A stretch of DNA of 15,174 nt. Source: DAOMFM01 sp035429825 (GTDB taxonomy: Bacteria; Acidobacteriota; Blastocatellia; UBA7656; JADIYM01). The stretch's first letter is position 1; the number at the start of each line of letters is the position of its first letter. Location of the stretch: positions 1 to 15,174 of the forward strand of contig JBGAKX010000107.1 in NCBI GenBank assembly GCA_044224215.1, in the 5' to 3' direction. Positions 1 through 6,912 of the stretch are shown here, in pieces. Under the pieces are notes generated by a model. That model ran no database searches, was not told the DNA's origin, and was given only the letters and a program-made list of their open reading frames with translations. The translations under genes and the position numbers were made by a program.

Positions 1-10
1 GTGGCCGATT

Positions 11-39
11 CGCGGCGCCCCGAGGGTAAACGCGCCGCG
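11..39 (-). terminator. GC-rich hairpin downstream of the RRM gene, possible terminator
   Basis: CGCGGCGC (11-18) and GCGCCGCG (32-39) form a perfect 8-bp inverted repeat with a 13-nt loop. It lies about 60 bases past the stop codon of the minus-strand RNA-binding protein gene. No T-run follows it on the minus strand, so it is at most a non-canonical terminator. It may also be chance pairing in GC-rich DNA. Confidence 0.25.
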
Positions 40-101
40 GGGTCCTCGTGGGGATTGTCCCCGCGAAGACCCCGCGTCGAATCTATACGGAACGGGTGTT
101 C

Positions 102-443
102 CTACCAGCGATTGCCGCCGTAGCCACCACGGCCGCCACCGCCGCCGCCACGGCCACCGCCGCCGCCGCGACCGCCACCAAAGCCGCCGCCACCGCGGGG
201 CTCCTGGGGCTTGGCCTCGTTGACCGTCAGCGCGCGTCCGTCGAGCTCCATGCCCGCGAAACGCTGAATCGCTGCCTCGCCGTCAGCCTTGGCTGCGTAC
301 TCGACAAAGCCAAAGCCGCGCGAGCGGCCCGTGTCACGATCCGTGATGATGCGAACGCTGTCGACTGCGCCAGCCTGCGAAAAGAGATTGTTCAGCTCGT
401 CCTCGGTCGTCTTGAACGAGAGATTCCCAACATAGAGTTTCAT
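102..443 (-). CDS. Glycine-rich RRM RNA-binding protein
   Basis: This 113-residue protein is a single RNA recognition motif followed by a glycine/arginine tail. The RRM covers about residues 1-78. RNP2 is LYVGNL at residues 3-8 and RNP1 is RGFGFVEY at residues 42-49, with the aromatic positions that stack on RNA bases intact. Residues 83-113 are almost entirely Gly and Arg, ending GGNRW, as in the small cyanobacterial Rbp and plant GRP-type proteins. Such bacterial proteins bind single-stranded RNA and are often linked to cold or stress responses; that role here is inferred. The gene stands alone, divergent from the hydrolase operon. The start gives the usual position of RNP2 directly after MK. 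The Shine-Dalgarno is weak (an AAGG about 13 bases upstream). The repetitive Gly tail makes a long spurious reading frame on the opposite strand. Confidence 0.93.
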   Translation of the reverse strand: MKLYVGNLSFKTTEDELNNLFSQAGAVDSVRIITDRDTGRSRGFGFVEYAAKADGEAAIQRFAGMELDGRALTVNEAKPQEPRGGGGFGGGRGGGGGRGGGGGGRGGYGGNRW

Positions 444-728
444 GTGCTTCTATACCTTGCTAAAAGGGATCGGCCTAAGCAACGCGAGACTGGCAGTCTA
501 AGAGGGACTCTCAGGGCACGAGCGTAACCAAATCCACGATCTTCACCAGCGTCTAAAATCAAACCATCTGCCCCGAGTGTCGGAACGGGAGGTCTTCCAC
601 CGCAAGTGGTGGGTTCTGACGCACTTTTCTTGTACCACTAATATCGCGGCAAGTACAACAGTTCTTTTACCTGCATCAGTTTCACAACAAGTGGCAGTCT
701 CGTCAGCCTCCATGAAATTGTGATATGA
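444..728. promoter_or_regulatory. Divergent intergenic region with dyads
   Basis: This 285-bp stretch separates the divergent RRM and hydrolase genes and must hold both promoters. It contains a hairpin-capable repeat CCACC (597-601) / GGTGG (608-612) and a dyad TTGTAC (630-635) / GTACAA (653-658) with a 17-nt spacer. On the minus strand, TAGACT (complement of 495-500) followed by GCC repeats the -10 context seen before nrdJ, and would place a start about 45 nt before the RRM gene. No good -35 goes with it. No convincing promoter was found for the hydrolase. Confidence 0.3.
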
Positions 729-1385
729 ATGTTACGTATGGGCGGACGATTTCTGGCCGGCAACGCGGTCGTTCCTGGGCCTGCCGGAAGTCTCGAGGCG
801 ATCTACAAGCCCGGCGCTTCCGAGCGGTCCCGACCCGCGCATACGGCCGTTATCTGCCACGCGCATCCATTGCACGGAGGCACCATGCACTTCAAGCTGA
901 TCTACCGGATCGCTCGTGCATTTGACGAACTGGGCTATCCCACGCTCAGGTTCAACTTCCGCGGCGTCGGCGGAAGCGAGGGAACGTTTGACGAGGGACG
1001 TGGCGAACGCGACGACGTGAAGGCCGCGATCGACTGGATGGCGGAACGCCATCCCGATATTCCGCTTGTAGTTGCAGGGTTCTCGTTCGGATCGTGGACA
1101 GGCTTGCCCGTCGGATGCGCCGATCCGCGGGTCTCGCATGTCGTTGGCCTGGGCGTGCCGGTCCGGGTCTTCAGCCACACCGAACTGAATTCGTGCACCA
1201 AGCCGAAACTGCTCATACAGGGGACCGAAGACACGTTCGGGCCGCTCGCACAACTCAACTCGTGGTACGCCGACCTGCGTGAGCCGAAGCGCCTCGTGCG
1301 CATCGAGGGCGCGGACCACTTTTTCGAGACCAAGCGCGAGGAGATGGCCGAGGCAATAACGAACTATTTCCAGGAAGTTGGCTAG
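729..1385 (+). CDS. Alpha/beta hydrolase, COG2945-like
   Basis: This 218-residue protein is a compact, cytosolic alpha/beta-hydrolase with no signal peptide. The first strand leads into HAHPLHGG (44-51), the oxyanion-hole region typical of the COG2945 group. The nucleophile elbow is GFSFG with Ser119. The acid is likely Asp168 in QGTED and the base His197 in GADHFF, so the Ser-Asp-His triad is complete. RFNFRGVGGSEG (74-85) is another hallmark of this group. Substrate is unknown; members are annotated only as serine esterase or dienelactone-hydrolase-like. ATGs occur at 729 and 738 with no Shine-Dalgarno before either, so translation may be leaderless or the start slightly later. It is the first gene of a plus-strand operon, with its stop 2 bp before the alcohol dehydrogenase start, suggesting hydrolysis of an ester linked to that enzyme's substrate. 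Confidence 0.88.
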   Translation: MLRMGGRFLAGNAVVPGPAGSLEAIYKPGASERSRPAHTAVICHAHPLHGGTMHFKLIYRIARAFDELGYPTLRFNFRGVGGSEGTFDEGRGERDDVKAAIDWMAERHPDIPLVVAGFSFGSWTGLPVGCADPRVSHVVGLGVPVRVFSHTELNSCTKPKLLIQGTEDTFGPLAQLNSWYADLREPKRLVRIEGADHFFETKREEMAEAITNYFQEVG

Positions 1386-1387
1386 CC

Positions 1388-2605
1388 ATGGGATCGATCC
1401 TGAAAAACGAACCGCTCACGCGAACAGATATCGCGTTCCAATCGCCGACCCAGCTCAAGTTTGGCGTCGGCAAGGTAGCAAACCTCGGCGAGGAGCTCCA
1501 GATCGAGGACGATCTGTGCGATCTCACTCGCGTGGTAATCATTACGGATGAAGCACTTGCGGGTCTCGGCGTCGTGGACCGGGTCCGGCGCGGGTTCCAC
1601 GGATTCGACTACGAGATCGCGGGGGTGTTCGACAAGGTGCCACCCGACTCGGACGTGCACGCGGTCGAAGCCGCGGCACGGATGATCAACGACCTCGGCG
1701 CACAGCTGATCATCGCCGTTGGCGGCGGCTCGGTGATGGACACGGCAAAGGCGGCGTCGATCATCGCGACGCACGGCGGACGGATCCAGGACTACGAGGG
1801 CCTGTTCATGGTCCCGGGCCGCTGCAAGCCAATTGTTGCAATACCAACCACTTGCGGCACAGGCAGCGAGGTGTCGGGTGGAGCAGTCATCAAGGACCAT
1901 GAGGCGCGGGTCAAGATCATTCTCGGCAGCCCGTACACCTACCCGCGGGTTGCGATTCTCGATCCGGAGATGCTGCGGTCGTTGCCGCCACGGCTCGTGG
2001 CATATACGGGAATGGACGCGATGACCCACGCGATCGAGGCGTTCGTCTCGTCGGATCGTGAGCCGTTCTCCGAAGCGCTCGCCCTGCGGGCCATCGAGAT
2101 GCTCAACGACAACCTGCCGCTCGCCTACGAGGACCGCGGAAACACCGATGCGCTGTCCAAGGTTCAGCTTGCCGCGGCGATGGCCGGTGTCGCGTTCACA
2201 AATGCGGTTCTCGGTGCGACGCACGCGATCTCGCACTCGATCGGGAGCCTGCACGGACTGCACCACGGCCTGAGCAACGCCGTCGCGCTGCCGTTCGTGA
2301 TGGAATACAACCTTGCATCGTGTCCGGCGAGATTTGCGGCCATCGCGAAGGCGCTCGGCGCCGAGGGGCACGGTTGGGACGACAACTCGCTTGCTCAGGC
2401 ATCCGTTGGTCTCATCCGCGCGCTCAACAGCAAGCTGGGCATCCCGACGACGTACGAGAAGCTCGGCATCGCCGCCGACGATTCGACGATTGCCGAAATC
2501 TCGGAGGCAGCGATGAACGATCCGTGTCTTGCGTTCAACCCGAGGCCATCCGAATACGACGACATCGAGCACCTGGTGCGAAAGTGCGTGACTGCAACCG
2601 TATGA
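1388..2605 (+). CDS. Iron-containing alcohol dehydrogenase family protein
   Basis: This 405-residue protein is a full-length group III (iron-type) alcohol dehydrogenase. The N-terminal domain binds NAD(P) through GGGSVMDTAK (112-121). TTCGTGSEVSGGAVI (154-168) is the second family signature. Metal ligands by comparison with E. coli FucO are Asp210 and His214 (GMDAMTHAIE), His279 (GATH) and His293 (LHHG), all present, so the enzyme should be active. It interconverts an alcohol and an aldehyde or ketone; the substrate cannot be read from the sequence, and related enzymes include lactaldehyde, butanol, 4-hydroxybutyrate and hydroxyacid-oxoacid dehydrogenases. A good AGGAAG (1372-1377) lies 10 bases before the ATG. 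The gene starts 2 bp after the hydrolase stop, and its TGA overlaps the next ATG, so the three are surely co-transcribed. Confidence 0.93.
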   Translation: MGSILKNEPLTRTDIAFQSPTQLKFGVGKVANLGEELQIEDDLCDLTRVVIITDEALAGLGVVDRVRRGFHGFDYEIAGVFDKVPPDSDVHAVEAAARMINDLGAQLIIAVGGGSVMDTAKAASIIATHGGRIQDYEGLFMVPGRCKPIVAIPTTCGTGSEVSGGAVIKDHEARVKIILGSPYTYPRVAILDPEMLRSLPPRLVAYTGMDAMTHAIEAFVSSDREPFSEALALRAIEMLNDNLPLAYEDRGNTDALSKVQLAAAMAGVAFTNAVLGATHAISHSIGSLHGLHHGLSNAVALPFVMEYNLASCPARFAAIAKALGAEGHGWDDNSLAQASVGLIRALNSKLGIPTTYEKLGIAADDSTIAEISEAAMNDPCLAFNPRPSEYDDIEHLVRKCVTATV

Positions 2606-3045
2606 TCAACTACTACACGAAGGAATGGGTCGACGAAGTCTGCCAGCGGCTTCACGAGGATCGGGAATTTCGCGCCGCGGCGCGCAAGTTGAACGGAACG
2701 TTCGTATTCCGGGTTCTCGACGGCCCTGGCAACGCCGACCGGATGACCAAGTGGGTCTTCCACAACGGCGAGATCATCGAGTGGAGCTATGACTCGGCGC
2801 CACGCCCCTGGGACGAGATGCGGAACGCGCCATTCGACAACACGTGGATCATGCGATCGACCTGTCCGTACGAGATGATGGCGGACTTGAATCGCGGGGA
2901 CATTTCGCCGATTCGCGCGCTCGCGTCGCCGCACTACTCCGTTGAAGGGCGCAAGACGATGCTGTTGCAGATGATGCGCCCGTTGAACATGTGGAACGAC
3001 ATCGCGGCGGGTGTCGAGGTCGTGTACGACCACGATCAGCCGTAA
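2602..3045 (+). CDS. Small SCP-2-like protein, function unknown
   Basis: This is a 147-residue soluble protein without signal peptide or membrane segment. The ATG (2602) overlaps the dehydrogenase TGA as ATGA, which fixes the start by translational coupling; the frame is open further upstream but there it only shadows the dehydrogenase gene. The layout, a short N-terminal helix, then FVFRVLDG (34-41), KWVFHNGEIIEW (50-61), a Trp/Met-rich middle and a C-terminal block rich in Met and Leu, resembles single-domain SCP-2 (sterol carrier) proteins, which bind acyl chains or sterols in a hydrophobic tunnel. This assignment rests on overall pattern only and is tentative. Being third in an operon with a hydrolase and an alcohol dehydrogenase, it could present a lipid-like substrate. 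It ends 8 bp from the convergent gene, leaving no space for a separate terminator. Confidence 0.8.
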   Translation: MINYYTKEWVDEVCQRLHEDREFRAAARKLNGTFVFRVLDGPGNADRMTKWVFHNGEIIEWSYDSAPRPWDEMRNAPFDNTWIMRSTCPYEMMADLNRGDISPIRALASPHYSVEGRKTMLLQMMRPLNMWNDIAAGVEVVYDHDQP

Positions 3046-3053
3046 GTCGCGTT

Positions 3054-3749
3054 TCAGCCCGGTCCCCTGAAGTCGACGATCAGTGCATCGCCGGTCATCC
3101 GCGCGGTGGTGCCCGGCGGTATTGGCAAACCCTTCTCGGGTAGCTGTGTTCCGAGTTTCTTCTCGGCGACTCGCTGGATGATCGGCAGCGCCCACTCCGC
3201 AGACAAAGGCAGCCACAACCGTCCCAGCTTGATGTCGGCGTCGGCGAACGCAAGCCGTTCGTTGACAGTCGTCAGGTGGCTCAGCTCGAGGCGGATCGAG
3301 ACCCTGCGTCCTCGTATGAACGACGGGATGTCGCGCGTCAGGTCCCTGTAATCGGGATGTTCGGCGAGCCGCCCGAGATCGATCACGGCGTACACGGTCG
3401 CGCCGTCGGGCTGGAAATCGACACGCATGTCGCGAATCGCCGATGTGTCGGACGGCTCGCCGAGAAAACCGTTCACCGCGCCTTCCGTCAATTCGATCGT
3501 GTTCGGTCTCGCGCCGCTTCCGGCGTCGCCGAGCACCATCACGTACACGTCGCGAACAAAGCGCTTCACTTCGCCCGATCCGTCCTTTGTGACCGTCACC
3601 TGCGGCGGCGGGACGAACAGGAGCCAGTCCAGCGCCGAATCGATGATCCACGGAGCGAAGACCCGGATCCCAAGCAGCAGCACGAGCGCAATCGCCGTGA
3701 CGCTGAAGCAGCCGATGCAGCCCTTGCGGACAGTCTTCAGACCCAGCAT
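3054..3749 (-). CDS. Membrane-anchored protein of unknown function
   Basis: This 231-residue protein has a basic start (MLGLKTVRKG), one hydrophobic helix at about residues 12-34 and then a hydrophilic domain, so it is probably anchored by its N-terminus with the rest outside the cytoplasm. Two cysteines (11 and 14) sit at the membrane boundary, but there is no proper lipobox. The outer domain contains repeated beta-type segments such as GATVYAVIDLGRL and RRVSIRLELSHL, ending in MTGDALIVDF, reminiscent of beta-rich lipid-binding periplasmic domains (LmeA/DUF2993-like). That resemblance is an impression and I do not name a family. The start is supported by AAGG 7 bases upstream. It is last in the six-gene minus-strand run, 88 bp after the dehydrogenase-family gene, and converges with the plus-strand operon. 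Confidence 0.75.
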   Translation of the reverse strand: MLGLKTVRKGCIGCFSVTAIALVLLLGIRVFAPWIIDSALDWLLFVPPPQVTVTKDGSGEVKRFVRDVYVMVLGDAGSGARPNTIELTEGAVNGFLGEPSDTSAIRDMRVDFQPDGATVYAVIDLGRLAEHPDYRDLTRDIPSFIRGRRVSIRLELSHLTTVNERLAFADADIKLGRLWLPLSAEWALPIIQRVAEKKLGTQLPEKGLPIPPGTTARMTGDALIVDFRGPG

Positions 3750-3837
3750 CGACTTACCTTGCGGCGCGCGAGCGAACGATGCGTTGCGACTGAGCGGACC
3801 CGAGGCGTCGGACGTTGTGGTCGCCTGCGCTATTCAT

Positions 3838-4887
3838 CTAGGACACGACGCGTTCCACGATGGCGGCGCCGGCTTCGGACGTCGTCAGCGAACCGCCGAT
3901 GTCGCGCGTGACCATGCCGTCCTCGATCGCCCGGACCACGGCCTGTTCCACGGCAGCGGCCGCCTCGGGCTGTCCGACGTGTTCGAGCAGCAGGCTTGCC
4001 GCGAGGATCGAGCCGATCGGATTTGCGACGTTCTTGCCCGCGAACTGCGGCGCGCTTCCGTGCACCGGTTCGAACAGCGACACCCGACCCGGATGGATGT
4101 TCCCCGAGCCGGCTACGCCAAGGCCGCCCTGCAGCGCCGCGCCAAGGTCGGTGATGATGTCGCCGAACAGGTTGTTCGTCACGATGACGTCGTACTGCCC
4201 CGGATCGAGCACCATGAACATGGCCATCGCGTCGATGTACTGCGCGTTGCTCTCGATCGACGAATGGCGGGCGGCAACTTCGGCGAACGCTCGACGCCAC
4301 AGGTCGTGGCCGTACGTCATTGCGTTGGACTTGTCCGCGAGCGTCACCTTGCGGCGTCCCGTGCGAATCGCGAGGTCGAACGCAGCCTCGATGATCCGCT
4401 GTACGCCCTTTCGGGTGTTGACCTCTTCCTGAATGGCCACCTCGTCCGGCGTGCCCTTCTTGAAGATGCCACCCATGAACGTGTACATCCCCTCGGTATT
4501 TTCGCGCAGGACGACAAAGTCGATGTCGGCGCGCGTGCGTCCAGCAAGCGGCGTCAGCCGGTCGTGAAGCAGCTTCACCGGGCGGAGGTTGATGTACAGG
4601 TCGAGCCTGGTCCGCAGCCCGAGGAGGATGTCGGCTGCGTGCCGGTTGTCGGGAACACGCGGATCTCCGACCGCCCCCAGAAGGATCGCGTCATAGTCCG
4701 AGAGGAACATCTCAACCGCGCCTTCGGGCAGGGTCGTACCGTCGGCGAGGTATCGATCGGCGCCCCAGTCGAAGTGGACCTTCTCGGCCGAGAAACCAAA
4801 CCGCGATTCGGCGCGTTCGACGACGGCCACGGCCTGGTCGGTCACCTCGCGCCCGATTCCGTCACCGGGGATGATTGCAATTTTCAT
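3838..4887 (-). CDS. Isopropylmalate/isocitrate dehydrogenase family enzyme
   Basis: This 349-residue protein is a complete beta-decarboxylating dehydrogenase: an NAD(P)-dependent oxidation of a 2-hydroxy acid followed by loss of CO2. It starts IIPGDGIGREV (5-15). Substrate-binding Arg92, Arg94, Arg102 and Arg128, catalytic Tyr135 and Lys186, and metal-binding Asp219, Asp243 and Asp247 line up in spacing with Thermus LeuB. The GNIHPGRVSLFEPVHGSAP stretch (262-280) is the cofactor-binding loop. The loop before the catalytic Tyr reads ENTEGMYTFMGG rather than the ENTGGIYFG of standard LeuB, so the substrate could be 3-isopropylmalate, isocitrate, tartrate/D-malate or another malate. No leuA, leuC or leuD lies nearby. 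No Shine-Dalgarno is obvious; it probably shares a transcript with the gene 58 bp upstream. Confidence 0.92.
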   Translation of the reverse strand: MKIAIIPGDGIGREVTDQAVAVVERAESRFGFSAEKVHFDWGADRYLADGTTLPEGAVEMFLSDYDAILLGAVGDPRVPDNRHAADILLGLRTRLDLYINLRPVKLLHDRLTPLAGRTRADIDFVVLRENTEGMYTFMGGIFKKGTPDEVAIQEEVNTRKGVQRIIEAAFDLAIRTGRRKVTLADKSNAMTYGHDLWRRAFAEVAARHSSIESNAQYIDAMAMFMVLDPGQYDVIVTNNLFGDIITDLGAALQGGLGVAGSGNIHPGRVSLFEPVHGSAPQFAGKNVANPIGSILAASLLLEHVGQPEAAAAVEQAVVRAIEDGMVTRDIGGSLTTSEAGAAIVERVVS

Positions 4888-4901
4888 TGGGGAATGCAGG
4901 C

Positions 4902-4941
4902 CGCAGATTTACGCGGATCAGCGCAAATCAAAGTCGATCAA
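4902..4941. repeat. Degenerate tandem 10-bp repeat between two genes
   Basis: Consecutive decamers CGCAGATTTA (4902-4911), CGCGGATCAG (4912-4921) and CGCAAATCAA (4922-4931), followed by the weaker AGTCGATCAA (4932-4941), show a clear 10-bp period. The whole array fits inside the 58-bp gap between the cyclase-like and dehydrogenase-family genes. Similar CGCAGATTTACGCGGAT-type strings are, from memory, common interspersed intergenic repeats in several bacterial groups. I cannot see other copies in this window. Confidence 0.5.
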
Positions 4942-4945
4942 ACGA

Positions 4946-5986
4946 CTAGCGTTTGACGAGAGCGATGAGCTTTGGCACCGAGACGATCACCGTGTCGCCG
5001 ACGACCTTCAGGCTCTCGGCGCTGATCTTGTCGAGCGTGTCCTCTGCCGTATGCCAGTACGCATTCTGCGGACCGCCATCACCGTGCTTGTCGTTCGTGC
5101 CATAGTGGAAGTCGATGATGTCGACCGCCGGGATGCTGGCCTCGAGGAACGGGATGTGGTCGTCCTCGATGAACATACCGGCGTTGACGAACTGCCGCGC
5201 GTACCCGAGCGACGCCGCCGTGCTCCAGATGACGTCCGTCATCGGCCGTGTCGAGCCGGACTCGCGATAGATGTTCAGGTCCTTGTCGCCGATCATGTCG
5301 AGCAGCACCATGCCTCGGATCTTCGAAATCGAGCCGTTGTCCTCGCGACTCTCGACGAACTGTCGCGACCCGTACGTGTTGTCGTCGCCCTGCCACTCGA
5401 TGACGGCTTCCTCGCCGTCAAAGAAGACGAATTCGAGTGTGAGGTCGAACTTCCTTGCCTTTGACTGCTCGGCGAGAACGCGCGCGATCTCGAGCAGCGC
5501 GCCGGTCGACGATCCGCCGTCGTTCGCTCCGACAAAGTCTTTCAACCGCTTTGTGTCGTAATGGCTCGAGATCACGAGCACGTCGCTCGACGTACCGGGA
5601 AGCTCGGCTACCACGTTGACCATGTCGATCTTGCCGACGGGCGTCTGGGCCGTGAACGGCTCTTCGGTCACCTTCAGACCGTACGACCCGAGCTCGGACT
5701 TAAGGTACTTTCGCGTCTCGGCGAGCGCCGGGCTTCCAGCGGGTCTCGGGCCGAACGCGACCTGCTTCCGGACATGCTCGAACGCGCGCGCACCGTCGAA
5801 TGGCGTATGGTTCACCGCAGCCTCCGGCTTTGCGACGCCAGCCGGCGTTTCAGGTTTCTGGTTCGCGGAGGCGAGACCTGCGGCGGTCTGGTCCCGGCAC
5901 CCCGAGAGCAGGGCAAGTGCCATCAAGCAGAACATCGCGGCTCGCAGATTTCGACCAGCGTGTGGCGACCCGTTCATCGCTCGCAT
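4946..5986 (-). CDS. M28-family lipoprotein, glutaminyl-peptide cyclotransferase-like
   Basis: This 346-residue protein is exported as a lipoprotein: a hydrophobic signal ends in LLSGC with the acylated Cys30, followed by a flexible Ala/Pro linker to about residue 60. The catalytic domain has the M28 metal-site order His142 (SHYD), Asp156 (GANDGG), Glu192-Glu193 (FFDGEEA) and His312 (YWHT). Several features match type II glutaminyl cyclases rather than aminopeptidases: FFDGEEA followed by W198 and YGSRQF, LLDMIGD with Asp230, DDHIPF (275-280) and Trp311 beside the His ligand. Such enzymes turn N-terminal glutamine of proteins into pyroglutamate using one zinc. Residual peptidase activity cannot be excluded. 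Its ATG overlaps the upstream TGA by one base (TGATG), so it is translationally coupled. A second ATG three codons in is an equally possible start. Confidence 0.9.
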   Translation of the reverse strand: MRAMNGSPHAGRNLRAAMFCLMALALLSGCRDQTAAGLASANQKPETPAGVAKPEAAVNHTPFDGARAFEHVRKQVAFGPRPAGSPALAETRKYLKSELGSYGLKVTEEPFTAQTPVGKIDMVNVVAELPGTSSDVLVISSHYDTKRLKDFVGANDGGSSTGALLEIARVLAEQSKARKFDLTLEFVFFDGEEAVIEWQGDDNTYGSRQFVESREDNGSISKIRGMVLLDMIGDKDLNIYRESGSTRPMTDVIWSTAASLGYARQFVNAGMFIEDDHIPFLEASIPAVDIIDFHYGTNDKHGDGGPQNAYWHTAEDTLDKISAESLKVVGDTVIVSVPKLIALVKR

Positions 5987-6297
5987 CAGACGAACTCGAG
6001 CGACGCAAGCTCTTCCGGTCCGCCCGGCTCATCTCCCATCGAGCCGGCGATCCCGGCGACACGCTGCCGGATGTCCTTGTTTTCGAGCTGCGACGTGCGG
6101 ATGTACGACACATCCGACATGGCTGCCATCAGTACCTGTCGGATCGAGCCGGTCGTCTCGACGTGCACGCGCACAATCGCGTATCGCGGATGCTCCGACA
6201 GCCGATGGGAATCGAGCGGGTCGCGGACGATGAACTTCTCGGTCTCGCCGTTCGTGAACCGGATCGTCAGCCGGTAGAAAGTCTCTTCGTTACTCAT
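5986..6297 (-). CDS. Hypothetical 103-residue protein
   Basis: The chosen ATG (6297) gives 103 residues beginning MSNEETFYRLTIRF. It overlaps the last 8 bases of the ferredoxin gene, and its TGA shares a base with the ATG of the cyclase-like gene, so all three are translationally coupled. The frame extends another 20 codons upstream, but that part is Arg/His-rich and only shadows the ferredoxin. The protein has alternating hydrophobic positions (FYRLTIRFTNGETEKFIV, then YAIVRVHVET) suggesting a small beta domain, then a polar C-terminal half with no cysteine or recognised motif. There is no signal peptide, so it is likely cytosolic. I do not recognise the family. Its conserved position between redox and export genes is the only hint to a role. 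Confidence 0.78.
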   Translation of the reverse strand: MSNEETFYRLTIRFTNGETEKFIVRDPLDSHRLSEHPRYAIVRVHVETTGSIRQVLMAAMSDVSYIRTSQLENKDIRQRVAGIAGSMGDEPGGPEELASLEFV

Positions 6298-6868
6298 GTG
6301 GTTCCGATGTCTTGTCCGATGTCTCGCCGCCCTCGTCGCGCTTTGGCGGTTCTCCAAAGATGGAATTCAGGAACTGTTCGCCGGCCTTGAGCGGCTCCTT
6401 TGCGAGCGTGTCGAGGAATTCGCCGGCGACCTTTACCTGCAGATCGAGTGCCGTCGCAACCTGTTCAGAGGTCGGGAGCGACGCGAAGGCGTCGAGAATC
6501 CGGCTCCGTACGTCCTCAAAGCCCGCCGTGCCGCATGATTCCTCGGGCCGCGCCTGGTCGGTGGAGGGCTCTTCCGCGTGACCTACGACGCGGACGACAC
6601 AATCACCCTCGCGAACCGAGGCCTGGCACCCAAGCCGTATGCTCGCGGCGATTCGCTCGGGTCCGAGCAGCGTCTGCTCGGCCGCCGTCACCTCCGACAG
6701 GCTGAATGGATTCGACAACACCTCGACGGCGCAGCTCGTGCATTCGCCCTTGCCGCCGCACGACAGCGCGATGGGAACGCCCAGCCGCTCGGCGGCCGCG
6801 GCGAGCGTCGTGCCCGCCGCGACCAGTCCGTCGACGTTTGGTGGATCAAACCGGATCTGCGACGCCAT
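6290..6868 (-). CDS. [2Fe-2S] ferredoxin with long C-terminal extension
   Basis: This 192-residue protein has a plant/adrenodoxin-type ferredoxin domain in residues 1-98. The cluster ligands are Cys37, Cys43, Cys46 and Cys81: CGGKGECTSC, then RLGC 34 residues later. The five-residue spacing between the first two cysteines is like adrenodoxin and Isc-type ferredoxins rather than photosynthetic ones. It carries electrons in the cytosol. Residues 99-192 are an unusual tail: an acidic linker, then a predicted amphipathic helical stretch (about 117-172) and a charged end. Two extra cysteines, 90 and 112, are not part of the motif. The start is fixed by GGGAGG about 6 bases before the ATG; longer upstream frame is shadow. 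It follows the cytochrome gene by 44 bp and overlaps the next gene. Confidence 0.9.
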   Translation of the reverse strand: MASQIRFDPPNVDGLVAAGTTLAAAAERLGVPIALSCGGKGECTSCAVEVLSNPFSLSEVTAAEQTLLGPERIAASIRLGCQASVREGDCVVRVVGHAEEPSTDQARPEESCGTAGFEDVRSRILDAFASLPTSEQVATALDLQVKVAGEFLDTLAKEPLKAGEQFLNSIFGEPPKRDEGGETSDKTSEPHE

Positions 6869-6912
6869 GTCTGCCTCCCGGCACGGAGTCGTGCGGGCGC
6901 GCCACGATGTTC

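Noticed and set aside
48..527. Plus-strand frame rich in Ala/Thr across the RRM gene
   Set aside because: The Ala/Thr repeats are the reverse complement of the Gly codons in the RRM protein's tail.
1382..2572. Minus-strand open frame of 396 codons opposite the alcohol dehydrogenase
   Set aside because: The plus-strand gene has every family motif; the antisense frame has none.
3427..4956. Plus-strand open frame of 509 codons opposite the dehydrogenase-family gene
   Set aside because: It runs across two minus-strand genes and their gap, with composition typical of an antisense shadow.
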